DNA from: Hyaloperonospora brassicae
Taxonomy: Eukaryota; Oomycota; Peronosporomycetes; Peronosporales; Peronosporaceae
Direction of reading: 5' to 3'
Assembly: GCA_947650285.1 (NCBI GenBank)
Contig: CANTFL010000122.1
Span: 291,347-355,346 of the forward strand
DNA: 64,000 nucleotides
The notes below the pieces were generated by a model. That model ran no database searches. It saw only the letters and a program-made list of their open reading frames with translations, and was not told where the DNA came from. Within the stretch, counting starts at the first letter, position 1; the number at the start of each line of letters is the position of its first letter. Shown one piece after another: positions 10,712 through 23,374 of the stretch. Both the position numbers and the translations under genes were made by a program.

Positions 10712-12183
10712 CCTATTGTTCACGGCATTCACCGCCATTCCAGACGATGGTTTAAATGACGCGGGTATGTCTTGATGATAGCAATATCCTAACGTCGATT
10801 TAACGAAGGCCGCAACGAGTCCATCCGGTATTATGCAGTATTCAGCGAGTTTTGACGAAGGCAGTTAGATAAACAGTCATCCGACATCATACAGCAGTTC
10901 TGCACAGTTTCCAGGATGTTTTTTTCATTGACAAGCATAACGCTTTAAAAGACCAAATTGCGATGCGCATTTGGACACATCGGGAAGAGAAAAGGAGAGT
11001 AAACTGTAGAAAAGAAGATAGCAAAAGCTGCGGCTACTGTTCAGACCGTTTAGCAGATAGGAAAGCTTGAAGAACTTGATCGACTTCAACGAACGTTGCT
11101 GGCTAGGTGCTAGTGAAAACGCCACACTTTCTCGCTACTTGCTGAGTGTTTATGCAGTACAAACACGTTGACAGCTTTATCTACTGTCTGGAAAACAGTG
11201 TTGTATTCACTGTGGAGCCCTAGCACGAAATCAACCTGATGCAGTGACTTCTCAGCAGAAACGGTGGCAAGAAAGATAGCACTTGCTTTCAGATCGTGCT
11301 TTTTGTCCTTTTAAGATATGATGGACTTTCTGCTACAACAACGATCAGCAAGAGTAAAAAGATTGCTACGACATCGTAGCAGCACATAGCAGGAACAGCA
11401 GCAAACATCTGCATCGCTAATGAGGCGCTTTATTCGGATCCACTGGCATCAAAAGTCCATGAGTGCAGCCAGATTCTGCATCACAAAGTGTGAGCTCGTG
11501 AGCTTGCGTCGTAAGCGTGACTCGGAGGACAAGGCTGGCTAGATCAGCTGAAGGCAAGGCGCATTGACTACAAGTGATCGTGTTCTAGCCAGCCACGCGG
11601 ATTGTCATACTCAAGATTGTGCACAACTAAGGTAAATGGTATCGAGCCAAATCAAAGGCACTATTCGATCGACAAAGCCTTCTCCAACGGGCCAATCGAA
11701 GTGTCTACCTCTACGACATGCAGTTCGCCACACAAAGGCGCGCATCTCAACTACCTTACGACATCAAAGCAGGCGTTGCTGCAAGCTGCTCGTCAATCAC
11801 ACCCCTGTGCTTCAGTAACTTATCGTCACGTGCCGTTTGCCAACAAGTTCTCGACAGGATCGGGCACGTTGCACGAAACCTCACCATCTCGTGCTCAAGC
11901 AGGTCCCACCCACCCACCCACCACGTTCAGTGGGCCAACAGTCGCTTCATAAACACCGAGCGACGGTCACGCTGGACGTGGCACACACCATTCTCTTTCC
12001 GTCGTTCTCGTCCATCGTCGTTCGAGCTTCAACCTGATCCTCCCTTTCTGCCACTCTCGCCGCCTTTCCATCCATCAGATCGCCTGCTTTCTCTCACCTC
12101 AACGCCGCCGGCCCGCCCCGCGCCGTCCTCGAGCCCCGCAAGCGCTTCGCTCGCCCAGTCGCATCACAAGTGGAAACGCACCA
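10712..12183. other. Intergenic, upstream of the RING/U-box-like gene
   Basis: About 1.5 kb without a convincing gene. Short ORFs here have no recognisable motif. A pyrimidine-rich stretch lies just upstream of the next gene. Confidence 0.5.
11987..12000 (+). promoter_or_regulatory. Possible oomycete initiator (Inr-like) element
   Basis: ACCATTCTCTTTCC followed by GTCGTTCTCG lies about 190 bp before the start codon at 12184. It resembles the TCATT(C/T)-pyrimidine core promoter known from oomycetes. The match is loose and untested. Confidence 0.3.
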
Positions 12184-13296
12184 ATGCCGACACGCGACAG
12201 AGGACGTCAGCACACGGCCGAGTATGCGCAACTGAAAGCGCAGCTCCTGGAGCTGGCCGAAGAGTCCAAGTCCGTTCTATTGGAACTCGGATCGGCGCTG
12301 AACCAGCGCTACGGGAAGCGCGCGCCGGACCACCCGACGCAGCAGCTTTTCCGTCGCAAGAACGAGGCGGTCAATCGCCTGAGGGAGTTTATGGCTGCGC
12401 CGGGCTTTTATGAGACGGGCGACGGCGTGCAGCACGATACGTACGACGGCCAGCAGCAGCGGGTGATTGAGAGGCTGCAAAAGCAGCTGGCGGACCAAAG
12501 CGCTGCGTTCGAAGTCGAACGACAGCGCTTGCAGCAGCAGCAGCAGCTCACGAGCGGTTCTTTGACGACTCAGAGCGAGCTAAATTCGTCATTGGAGAGG
12601 ATTATGCCGCACCTGCGGGGGCTGCTGCACGCATATGACCGCGAGCACGGACAACACGCCACGAAGACGCGACCACAGACTGTCACAGCAAAGGGTCAGC
12701 CTTCGAACCACGAGCTGACGCAGCGTCTACGCGAGATGCAGACGAAGTTTGATGCCGAACGAGCTGATCTCTTGGAACAAGCGAGTGAAGCAGTGAATGC
12801 CCAGGTCGATATTAGCCACGAAATTCTGGCGGGGCGGGAAGCGGCGCTCACGTGCCCAATTTCGCTCGATTTGTTTGAGGACCCGGTCGTCACTACGTGT
12901 TGTGGGAAGACGTTCTCGTCGGGGGTGTTGCACCAGGCTCTGCGACGCAGTAACTACTGCCCCTTTTGTCGCGCACACAATGTTTCGACCCACACTAATC
13001 GTGACATGGCAAATTTGGTCGAGCTCCACCGGGCAGAGCGCTTGGTGCTGGGCTTGCCAGAAAGCGTTGCTACCAGCGCCCCGGCGGCCACCACCGACTT
13101 AGTAGCAGAGGAAGCCCAACTCGTACAAGAGATTGAGCACCGCCGTCAAGTGTTGGATTTGATGTCCAGCGAGAATTCCCATGTGGCGCAACTCTTGGAA
13201 ACTGCCCTCCGAGACCATGACAGAGCTCGACCTCGGTCGGGCATTGACCATCAAACGATTGTGTTCGATTCTTCATACTACGACTCGGACTACTAG
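12184..13296 (+). CDS. RING/U-box-like protein with coiled coils (putative E3 ligase)
   Basis: 370-residue single-exon ORF starting at ACCAATG. Residues about 92-122 form a Gln-rich coiled coil, and 180-215 a second helical stretch. Residues about 221-280 hold a RING/U-box/SP-RING-like fold: CPISLDLFEDPV at 224, CCGKTFS, then NYCPFCR. The usual His after the middle Cys (GHTF in most relatives) is Lys here (GKTF), so zinc binding may be partial, as in U-box or SP-RING domains. Known members transfer ubiquitin or SUMO; the substrate cannot be told from sequence. The C-terminus is another coiled coil with an acidic, Tyr-rich tail. It converges with the adenylosuccinate lyase gene. Family-level call is fairly sure, the E3 activity is inferred. 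Confidence 0.8.
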   Translation: MPTRDRGRQHTAEYAQLKAQLLELAEESKSVLLELGSALNQRYGKRAPDHPTQQLFRRKNEAVNRLREFMAAPGFYETGDGVQHDTYDGQQQRVIERLQKQLADQSAAFEVERQRLQQQQQLTSGSLTTQSELNSSLERIMPHLRGLLHAYDREHGQHATKTRPQTVTAKGQPSNHELTQRLREMQTKFDAERADLLEQASEAVNAQVDISHEILAGREAALTCPISLDLFEDPVVTTCCGKTFSSGVLHQALRRSNYCPFCRAHNVSTHTNRDMANLVELHRAERLVLGLPESVATSAPAATTDLVAEEAQLVQEIEHRRQVLDLMSSENSHVAQLLETALRDHDRARPRSGIDHQTIVFDSSYYDSDY

Positions 13297-13972
13297 TATC
13301 CTGTTGGCGAATGAAATTGCGATTGCTGGGTGACTTCGCAGGACCCGGCGCATACGTAGCACACGACAGAGCACTGAAAGACAAAGGCGAACGTTTGAGT
13401 GCTATTTGCGCAAAACAAAGACCATGGACCGAGCCTTTTTACCAGAAAACCACTCTTGCTCTGGTATAAAGACCTAAATGCAACTTTCACCCACAAATTA
13501 AAGCGCTTTGTTTCTCTTTACAACAGGAGATCACTAACGTGTGGCGTGGCTTTTACAGCTTATGAAATGTCTGACACGTCTGTTAGCACTTGCTCATCTG
13601 AAATTGCGTGGTGCATGCTTACTCTAAGTCGAAAATGCTGCAGCGAGGCTGCCCATGAGTAGAGATGTCCGACGACCATCGCCGTGCAAGAAAACAACTC
13701 AAATCTGAACAACTTGCTCGAGCGACTAGTCAAATCTCAACGTCCATCGATTGCATAGGTCTAGCGCAAACATGCACGTAAAAACGCAGCACGTAAGTGG
13801 GATTGTTATCTTTCGTTATGCATGCTATGCGATTGTGTTGTTCTACCCATTCACAAAGCTGGCCGTCTATCTCAACATTCGGAGTGTGGTCAACAGTGAA
13901 CAACGTGCTCAATAGTGGCACCGCGTTGAAGATATATTCAATGTGCGCGCCGTAGCAACGAACCGACCGCAT
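13297..13972. other. Intergenic between two convergent genes
   Basis: About 680 bp shared by the 3' ends of the RING/U-box-like gene and the adenylosuccinate lyase gene. It must hold both terminators. Nothing else is recognisable. Confidence 0.5.
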
Positions 13973-15576
13973 CTACACGTTGATGTCATCGACGTTCGCT
14001 ACCTCGATCAGCGAGGCGTATGCGTTGAGAATATGAGCAATCTCTCCGTCAATGAACTCCTCAACCTGCTCTGGACAGCGTCCAATGAAAAGCGACGGGT
14101 CCAGCAGTTCGTCCAAGCGGTCGTGCACGGCTTTAAACAACGGGTCACCAGCGATGCGCTCCAAAAGATCGTTGGCGGCACCCTCTACTTTCACGCGTTT
14201 GCCGGCCTCCATTGAATGCGTGCGGATGGCCTCGTGCAGCTCCTGGCGGTCACCACCAGCCTTTACGCAAGCCATCAAGATATTCTCCGTGGCCATGAAC
14301 GGCAGCTCGGCCTTGATATGCGCCTTAATGACATTGGGCCACACCTGCAGGCCGTCCGAAACGTTGATGATCAGATTCAAAATGACATCCGTCGCAAGGA
14401 AGGCTTCTGGCAGCACCATACGACTGTAAAAAACAATTACATAACTGACCGTCAGTAATGCACGATCTGGAAACTGGACTAGGAGACGAAACGTACCGGT
14501 TGGCCGAGTCATCAAGCGTGCGCTCAAACCACTGCGCAGCGTGGGTCTGCGCACCATTGTCTGTCAACGAAATGACATAGCGCGCGAGACTGCAGATACG
14601 CTCCGAGCGCATCGGGTTGCGCTTGTAGGCCATGGCCGAGGAGCCAATCTGATTCTTTTCGAACGGCTCCTCGATCTCTTTCATATTAGCCAGCAGACGG
14701 ATATCGCCGGCCATCTTGTATGCCGATTGGGCAATGCCTGAGAGGGTCGACAGCACAAAGTAGTCAATCTTGCGCGTATACGTCTGGCCCGACACAGGGA
14801 TGACCTTCTTGAATCCCATCTTTTCGGCTACCAGATTGTTCAGTTTTTTAACCTGCATTTCTCGAAAACAACCAGCACAATGTCGTCAGCTTATACTTCT
14901 ATCATCGAACTTGCCAATGCAGAAGTTCGATCACCCTCACCTTCTCGTGGTCGCCCTCGAACAAGTCGAGGAAGCTGGCCTGAGTGCCTGTCGTGCCCTT
15001 AACACCACGCAGAGGCAAACTTTCGATCTGCTCGGTGAGGTGCTGAAAGTCGAGCCACAAGTCCTGCAGCCAGAGTGACGAGCGTTTACCGACGGTCACA
15101 AGCTGCGCCGGCTGGAAGTGCGTAAAGCCCATCGCGGGCATGTCCTTGTACTGGAGGCTGAAGTCCGCCAGCACCTTCATGGCCTTGACCATCTTGCGCT
15201 GAATGAGCTGTAGACCCTGTTTGATCTGGATGATATCAGCATTGTCCCCGACGTAGCAGCTCGTAGCACCCAGATGAATGATAGGCATCGCTACAGGCGC
15301 CACCTTCCCGAACGCGTGCACATGGGCCATCACATCGTGACGGAACTTCTTTTCCATCTCCGCTGCGTATTCGTAGTCAATGTCCGTCAAATGCGCCTTC
15401 ATGGCGTCCAGCTGCTCCTGCGTGATGGCTAGTCCCAGTTCCTTCTCCGATGTAGCCAGCGCCAGCCACAGTTCACGCCATGTCGAGAACTTGCGGTCGG
15501 GTGACCAGATCTCGCTCATCTCCTTGGTGGCATAGCGGCTCACCAAGGGGTGCTCATATCGGTTGTGCTCGGTCAT
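13973..15576 (-). CDS. ADSL: Adenylosuccinate lyase, three exons
   Basis: Catalyses two fumarate-releasing steps of purine synthesis: SAICAR to AICAR and adenylosuccinate to AMP. Exons are 15576-14941, 14852-14497 and 14423-13973; introns of 88 and 73 bp have GTGAGG..GCAG and GTACGT..ACAG ends. The joined length is 1443 bp, 480 residues, close to the human enzyme (484). Motifs: [11 protein letters not shown] (79-89), [11 protein letters not shown] (105-115), THFQPAQ with the general-acid His (about 153), and the superfamily signature [10 protein letters not shown] (283-292) with the catalytic Ser. Ala replaces the usual Pro in that signature. The DDSANRR junction across intron 2 matches the family. 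No lesion seen; likely an active cytosolic housekeeping gene. Confidence 0.96.
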
Positions 15577-17116
15577 GGGCGTGCGTCAAAGCGTCGATGG
15601 CCACTCAACTCGAAAGGCTCTTTTCAAATTCGAATTATGGTGCTCTATTTGTCTTCCTGAGGATTTATTGGTCCCGGAAATTTGACACTTTTGCAAAGCT
15701 AAGTGTCCAGGTGCTGGCTAGAGCTGAACACGTAGCGCTACTAGCTCAATCGCCATCAGATTTGATAAGCCCAGTCATGCAGACAATAGGCAATCACGAG
15801 AAAAGGAGCCGAGGATGTACGCAAACGTACACTATCGCCAATCACGTAATAAGGGCAGCCAACTAGACGCCGAAAAAGGAGCAAATATGCCCGAGTGCTA
15901 CACAGCAGGACGTGCGAGACGATTTCCGTGGCGATTTCCGTGCCTGGTATCATGCTGATCTCAATTTATATAAAGCGCTGTAGCGGTTGTCCAAGGAGCC
16001 TATTTCACAACGATTGCAGTGATATGCTTGCGAAGCAGTGTTGACATGTTGTTGCTGTCAACACAGCAAAATTTCATGAGCTCGCGGACCCTCGTATTGT
16101 CAACATATCAACGGCAAGAACTAATATCAGCGGTAAGAAGCTAGAGTGGTGTGCCTATAGAAAGCAAGGACGCTAGTTCTTGGGATCTGGTGAGCCACCA
16201 GTTTTCTGCGAAACAACATTTACTAGTACGCAACCTTGGCAGTCGGAGGCAATGTTCCACTCCACGCTCGTCTTTAAACACACTAAGCGAATAAAGGGAA
16301 TCGTCATCACAGCATGTGCGGTTCGACAGGTTGCTTCTCCAGACCGTAAATGTGTCTACGATGTCGGAATAAAAGGAGCGTCGAAGCGTATCACTCTTAC
16401 AGCGATTCTGTCTATTTTATTCTATATGCTTGGCAAGGCCAAAGCGCATCCGGTCGAGTACTGTCGCTAAGCTGATATTTAGCAATAATAGTCGTACACT
16501 TGGAGCTGTCGTGGACACCGGTAAGGCGAGAAACCTGTGGTAGGATTTGACATAGCTCGTTTCGCCGTGCACTCAGATTTAGCGAGGTTAGGACAATAAA
16601 AGGCCCAAACGAATCGGTTTTGGACGTAAGAATACACCTCTACGCTGCGGCCGTGCTAGTTTGCTCGTACTTTGAGTTGACTGTGGTGCTTACACGTAGT
16701 CTCCTGCCCTTTTCGATACGGGCGCTAGGGCTATGCACTACGAGACTGACGAATGTGTGTACTCAATTCGAGCGAAGCTACCGGCTTTGCGAATCGTTCG
16801 AGCCAGTCAAGAGGGTGTCAAGTATGTTGCAAAGGTATCAAACCCGCTTATTTCAATCGAGCGCAGGCATCAACCCGGTTTGCTAAGACCCAACGACCGT
16901 ATTGGTGGTATCGGCAAAGAGCCCTTGTGGTCACAACTGACGACGAACAAGCATTAGCTTGTTCTACAATAATCTCAAGAGGATAGGTGGCGAAGACAAA
17001 TTGCCAGGACTTCTGAAGATACTTCTTTTGATCATAATTAATAAGTTACCAGGTTCGTTATCAGCGTGTTGAGGACATTGTTAGAGAAGCTTTGCCTTTA
17101 TTGCATAAAAACACAA
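15577..17116. other. Intergenic, upstream of ADSL
   Basis: About 1.5 kb including the ADSL promoter side. No ORF has a recognisable motif. Confidence 0.5.
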
Positions 17117-18225
17117 GACCACGACTAAGGGCACACCCCACTTTTGCTAGGGGCACACCCCATTTTTGTTACGGGCAAACCCACCCGGTTAAAATGATAT
17201 AAACGGCTTCACATTTTATAGTGCAAAATAATAATTAATACACGTAGTCACTTACTACTGCTTCCTATCTCCCAACCTTATACGGCAGATCCACTCTTGC
17301 GCGAGATTCTATTAATCCATCGTGGCCAGGGCGGTATCTTAACGAGCAATGGCTGCTGGAATATCTACTGTCTTAAACACGTTATCCAAATCCGATGGTA
17401 CGATGCCGAGTGACCTGTCCATCCACAGTGGCAACGACTCGTTTTTTTCGACGTTTTTTACCGAGACAGGCACGGGCAAACACATACGGCTTGCAGTATG
17501 TGTAGAATTTGAGGCTACCGTCTGTGACGAGGTACGTAACAGTACATACCGTTTAATTTCCCAGTTCGGGCGGATCATTTCGGGTAAGAAGATGCAAAAA
17601 CAAATTGCGCATGAAGTATTTCATCAACATGCTGGAATTTCGTCGCTTCCTTTCACCGTCACTGAGATTATGACAGTTCTATAGATCTCGCCACGATCGC
17701 ACTTGTAATAGACCAGTTGCAGACCCCGCTTCGTTTTCTTTGATCTGGCGACGATGATGGCATACCCTTGATAGCAGCAAAGCCGTTTAAGGTTGTTTCC
17801 ATTTCGTTCCTGGAAAGAAAGCTGGTTTCATTGAGAGCGGCAGGTGGAGGTTGAAGCTATTCCAGCGACGGTTGTCCCTCTCTTGGGCTTTCGTAAGCCA
17901 ATTTGGGAGCTCAGCTGGTGTTTGTTTCATTATCCGGTGTTTCCAGTCGTATTGTATAAGTATGAGGGGACATAGGCGCAATCGCGCGGCCAAGACCGGT
18001 GTTTAGGACTGGTTATTTCTCTATTGAAGTAGATGGATTTCACGTCCTTAACCGCCAGATCCCTAGGCCAAACACTATCAGCAGTTTGATTAAGTGCTTC
18101 TATATACAATTGTACTGTGGTGTACACACACATTATTCTGCACTACAAAATGTGAAGTCCTTTTTATCATTATAGGCGGGCGGGTGTGCCCGTAGCAAAA
18201 ATGGGGTGTGCCCCTAGTCGTGGCC
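17117..18225. mobile_element. Non-autonomous TIR transposon, about 1.1 kb
   Basis: Both ends carry inverted repeats about 60 bp long: left GACCACGACTAAGGGCACAC, right (reversed) GGCCACGACTAGGGGCACAC, continuing through CCCATTTTTG(T/C)TACGGGCA. The left end repeats the GGGCACACCCC unit twice. Flanks AAAACACAA (17108-17116) and TAAATACAA (18226-18234) agree at 7 of 9 positions, which suggests an old 9-bp target duplication as made by MULEs. The interior has only short unrecognised ORFs (for example 17349-17684). Confidence 0.7.
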
Positions 18226-18603
18226 TAAATACAATGACCACGCTACGTTTACATCAGGTGTCTAGCACATCAAAATGCCTATCACTGCAGGACCAATCGA
18301 ATTAATTATTTCGATGTTCCGACGAGGAGATTGTCGACAAAGCAAACACACGTGATCTTTATATCGATGGATATTGACCCTGAGGATGTGTCGCGGTGCA
18401 CTGATGACTACGTACTGACTCAAGTACGTGGCTGCCCTTTACTGACAAAAGTTGGTAATATTGCCCTGCTAACTCGCGTGCATATACGCACAGGAAGTTC
18501 TTTCCACTAAATGAAAACGCTTAGTAGTAGACATAAAAGTTTAACTGTAATTGAAATTACTTTCGCCCTCCACATTATGAATCGGTCTTAACTGGACTAT
18601 ATG
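18226..18603. other. Spacer between two transposons
   Basis: About 380 bp; nothing recognised. Confidence 0.4.
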
Positions 18604-21600
18604 AATAAGGTAATGATTATGTCACCCCCCATCCTTACTATTTGCACCCCCCGGAACCAAAACAGGGTGCCTTCCATTTTTTATAACACAGTGCGATGCA
18701 CAAGGTCACACGCCACGTATTTTTGTTGTATACTAAGATGATCTAGCGTACAGTTTTATCATACGTCTATTGGGGAGATGAGCTTTGGGATAATGCGTGT
18801 TTAATTGGCGAACGACAATTTATCACGGATGGTTGAGACACCAAGGTTGCAGTTGCGTGAGCTTCTAAATACGGAGATCTAGAAGCTTATATATATACAT
18901 GTTTGCAGTACTACAGCAAGTAGGTGAGATCAACAGAGAAATATAAACGACAATATACTTTTATATTTCGTGCTGCAGAAGACAGGCGGGTATCTAAGTG
19001 TTATACACTGTACGTCTTGTCTAAAAGATGTATTATACTCTCGGTTAGATCTGACAACAATGAAAATGTTCTCCTATAAGGTCAAGCGGATGACGAACAC
19101 TCCTAGGTTGTCCGGAAGATGGATGCTAGAGATGTAGAATTCGCGAACGACAGTTGCGCACGAGCGTGATCTCAAGCGGCGCTACACGACTGTGCAGAAT
19201 TTTTTTAGTGCGTCATACGAACGTTTTACAGTGCCGTGGTTGCGTACTAATTGGATCACATGCTGGTACATTATCTAACTGCTTACTTCAATAAAGGGAT
19301 AAAGACGAAGAATAACAAGAATAGCAAAAACGTGTCGTATAATGCAATACCGACCTATATCAGCTCTACGCTAATCGGAAAAAAAGCAGACTGCGAACAT
19401 GCTGATTTATCTTACAGTACGACCCGCAGGTGCGCTTCCGTTTTGCTTTGTTGTTTTCTTGTTTTCTTGGTGTGTTTGTAACCCTGCAGTTGAAGATACA
19501 TAGACCACGATGCTCTGTCCGCCATAACCAATAAGTGATGCTTTATTACTGTGGCCACGCCTCTAACCGATTCGGCGATCGTTGTACGTTACTGAGTATC
19601 TCCTACACCCTTGCAAAATTGGTGCACGAGCGCTTGTTGTGCCCATATCGTCCGCAGGTACTGCACTTCCGAGTCAAGATAGAAGACCCCTCGCTATACT
19701 CGAACGCAGACGGGTCTCGCAGCTGCTTTTGTCGGTTTTTGCTCCAGATGGTCTTCCATTTGGTTTTGTTTCGATTGGATCTCTTTTCGACACGCTTGGA
19801 CCCGTCAATATTTTATCAGTGATGTGGGCTCGAATAGCAATTTTCTAATGGGTTGGTGCTTAGTCATATACTTGAAACAGATGTGGTACCAAGTCATCAA
19901 TTCGAACGTTTCTTTTCACATCTCATGCAGCAGAAGCAGGAGTAAACATTTTTAACCACCAATGCGAGTCGAAATCTTTTAGTGTGAAGTGTGCATCAGC
20001 GCTGATTTCTTTTAGAGCAGAGTGCTTGCACGGTAGGCCGATAGTCAATCGGAACTTATAATCGCATTGATAGGTGGATGCATGGTGTTCGTGGACGAGG
20101 GTTAGCGCATAAGATGAAACCTTATACACAACCTGGGTGTATATGGGCGCTGCTGCGAATGTTGGTCGTTTCATGAGATCATCAGCGTGCATCTTGTTCA
20201 GCTCCAATAATTTGGTGCTCAATTGCCAAGTGGAGACTTTGAAACACTGTGAGAAGATCACTAACCGACGATCGCAAAAAGCGCTTCAGGTACGAATGTA
20301 CTGACCCAGCTCTGGATGTAGTGGAACAGCCAAGGTGGAAGACGTCTCCGAACTACGCCTTGAAAATTTCTTTGTGCTTGACCCACGTTCTATCCAGGTA
20401 GCGTGTAACGAAACGGAAATGAAGGTACTTGGTCTGAAATTCGTTTCATTGTGCTTGAAAACTTCGACACTTGATGCATAGCACAGAGCGCTCTAGTCTG
20501 CGATCATCTCTTCCCATTTATCGCCATTCGCGAAGTGAACTTTGCACCTGGAAACAACATTTTTATTTATGTGCCAGCGGCACAGCGATATTGTCGCATT
20601 CGGAAATACTTACTGCTCAGCGTTTGAGAGAGAGCAGAATCGTTGTCGGTGAATAGAGTTCACGGAATTTCGTCATTGCTTCGACTCTTAAGCACCTTCT
20701 TAAGAGCGATTAAAGCCCATTCGTAGTTCTTCTCGTCCTTCCTTGGCATAAATGTTGTGCAAATGAGGATGACTTGCCAAACGGGGTGACGCCGACACAA
20801 TTGAGCATGGGCATCTTGAACTTGTTTGTCTTGTACGTGCAGCCTAGTACGATAACGTCACAGAACTCTGCAGAAAGAGCGATGGATTGAGGATTTGCAA
20901 ACGTCAAGCGGCAGATTCGACCCTTTACTTCGAAACTAAGATCATAGCAGTAGTTTTTTGCTTGCAGCTCTTCGGACAGCGCTCAAATCGGCATACGTCC
21001 ATTCAAGTGCTCTCTGCGCCCCTTCTGTTTGTCATTATAGATGTCCCTGCTTACTCTGCAGAAGTCCGAATCTCCTGTCTGATGAATGCAAGTTGCTCTT
21101 TGGACGCACACCTGCTCTCTCTAGTCGAATGCGCTTGCTTTGTTGCTCAATAGTTAGCTGTCTAGCGCGAGAATCTATGTCGAGGTTTGTGGGCATGTCA
21201 TGGTTGTGCGCTCCTTCATGTCGAGTCACCTACCACATCTTGTCAACGCCGATCTGTCGCGCTATGAGTCGGTACTCGCATCCGGTACGTTTTTTTGTCT
21301 TTCGCGCGACAGCAGTAGACTCGTATGATCCCGATTGGTCGCACACAACAATCGATTTACCTCTTCATAGTCGGACTTGAAGATAGAAAGTGAAAATTTA
21401 AGCTTGCGCGCTTATAATTGGAGAGCCGTGAACATCTCCTTTGCTGAAGGATACTTGACTTCGAAGAACCCATCGATTTTCATCAAATAGCATGCAGTTC
21501 CTTATGGTAGCTGTGAAGTTATAAAGTAAAAGGTAGTGCGTAGTACCAATTGATATAGTTGCCATTATTGCTTCCGTAAAAGTTGTAAAATACACCCTGT

Positions 21601-21658
21601 TTTGGTTCCAGGGGGTAAAAATGGTAAACATGGGGGGTGAAAATATCATTGCCTTATT
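18604..21658 (-). mobile_element. Decayed MULE with 72-bp TIRs
   Basis: Terminal inverted repeats at 18604-18675 and 21587-21658. They align as AATAAGG(T/C)AATGAT, then CACCCCCCAT, then GGAACCAAAACAGGGTG. Inside, on the minus strand, are transposase remnants in the right order: an N-terminal HEGAHNHDMPTN segment (about 21190-21229), GCTYKTNKFKMPMLN (about 20800-20850) from the catalytic region, and a SWIM remnant IGLPCKHSA (about 20010-20050). Many stops and frame changes. No convincing target duplication at the ends I chose. Confidence 0.75.
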
Positions 21659-21883
21659 AATATACAATCATGTAGGATGACGTCTACTCACCACCCATTG
21701 CGCGCGTGAAGCAGCGATTGGTGGATTGATATATTGGCTATATTAACCAATGAACATACGCATGGGTCACAGCAACAATATCACTGAACCAGTAATATTG
21801 TAATGATAATATTGGACTTTGTAATTTATATTGTCATTATTGTTATTAATGATACTATTATGTGACAGGTTCACCTCGTTATA
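21659..21883 (-). repeat. Degenerate LTR of the A/B family
   Basis: Shares the LTR core with A and B (GATGACGTCTACTCACCACCC, then GCGATTGGTGGATTGATAT) and ends in a decayed form of the terminal palindrome (TGTGACAGGTTCACCTCGTT). It directly abuts the MULE, so the MULE may have inserted in this LTR; the other half was not clearly found. Confidence 0.6.
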
Positions 21884-23374
21884 ATGCTGGCTTTAAAAAG
21901 GGTCAAATGACATCAATCAATCAGAGATTTAGAATTTAGTCAAATGTCTGGGGTGGAGACTCATACTTAGGAAAGCTGAAGACCCGCTAGCGGCTTTCCA
22001 CTCATTGAAGAAATCAATTTATTAATGTATGAGCTTTCTCTATACACGAGGCAACATCCAAGGTAATTTCGTAAGCGTCATCAGATCAGTCCCATACAAG
22101 TCAGATCGTCCTGTATGACACAAATGTATTAGTCATTGATGAAACTACACGTTCAACACTCAAAGAGACAATGTACATTTTCGCACAGCGCCGAACCAAT
22201 GCCACATCCGATATCTCCACATAAATGATCGTGTCTGCGTCTTCGTTTTGAAGCGGCACAACGACGGAGGCGACGTCGACACATAAACGACACAAGTGAA
22301 AGCTAGAAAAAAAACGAAGACTGTATACACTTTTCGATTTTACGCACTAGAGTCATGCCAGCGAATTGCAACTGGAATGGAGTCGACACTTCGTCTACTG
22401 CACATCCGATCACTGTAATGTCCGATGCATCACTTCTCGCCAGCAATCAAGTAGCACAGAAGATGACATCGTCATCGTTTACGGAAGGGGTGAAAATGCA
22501 ATGTCTTCAGTCTGAACTAAATGACGTGAAACAATAGGGCCTGAGGTCTGCCGGTTGTAACTCGATGAAGTGCCAGCACTTTATGCATTTTAAGCCTTCG
22601 AAATAGAAGATTTAGCCCATGAACGAGCTGGGCGCTGTGCGGGCGCGACAGATCAGTCCATAGATGGCTACAACGCCTTTTCTCCACGACACGATTGCGC
22701 GTACGAATACGTCGCCCTATCGCCGCATGATACGCGAGCAATTTACGCGCGTCATGGAGGAATCAGGCTAGACGTGCACATCCTTTTCTTGATTTCAAAC
22801 GACTATTCGTTTGGGCGAGCGTCCTCTTGGACAATGGATGCGCTGCAAACGATGTCTTAGCCATTTGATGCATTAGGAAGCGAAAGGAAGCGTTCGACGC
22901 TAAGTCCGTACCGCGCGGTTATTTGCCACCCACTGAGTTTGCGTGGTCTTGCTTTCTCCTTACAAATCAGCGTGAAATTTATCCTAGCCCAGATGTATGT
23001 TTCTCACATTCCTTTCAACGCACATTGTCGACACAACGATGCAACAGATCGCACGCTTTTTCTTGGATTTACGCGTCCTAGTCTCATGCAAGGCCAAGCA
23101 ATCCCCTCGTTTAGACACCACTCCAATTTACACAACATACGACTATCGGCTGCGCCGCGTGACCTAATCGTCTGACTCAGTTCTTATTCTACGAGGTAGT
23201 TTCAGCGATTTCTCTCCCCTCAACCGTCTTCGTCCGGTCGTGTAGTGGGTTAAAACTGGCAATTTTTGTTTGGTCTGCCTAATTCTGTGAATGGGATGCG
23301 CACGAGGCGTTTTGAGCCAATCACGTCAAGCTCCATCTGTCCTGAGAAGCGATATACGTCAACATCTTTGAGAG
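21884..23374. other. Intergenic, upstream of MRS2-like gene
   Basis: About 1.5 kb with no recognisable gene. CTCAGTTCTTATTC at 23176-23189, about 190 bp before the MRS2 start, is a weak candidate initiator element. Confidence 0.4.

Noticed and set aside
16180..16470. 96-codon ORF upstream of ADSL
   Set aside because: No motif and no supporting context; length is expected by chance.
18595..21667. Target-site duplication for the 3-kb MULE
   Set aside because: 9-mers next to the chosen ends (GACTATATG and AATATACAA) do not match, and shifting the ends did not help.
22355..22537. 60-codon ORF upstream of the MRS2-like gene
   Set aside because: No family match and no intact neighbour; likely noise.
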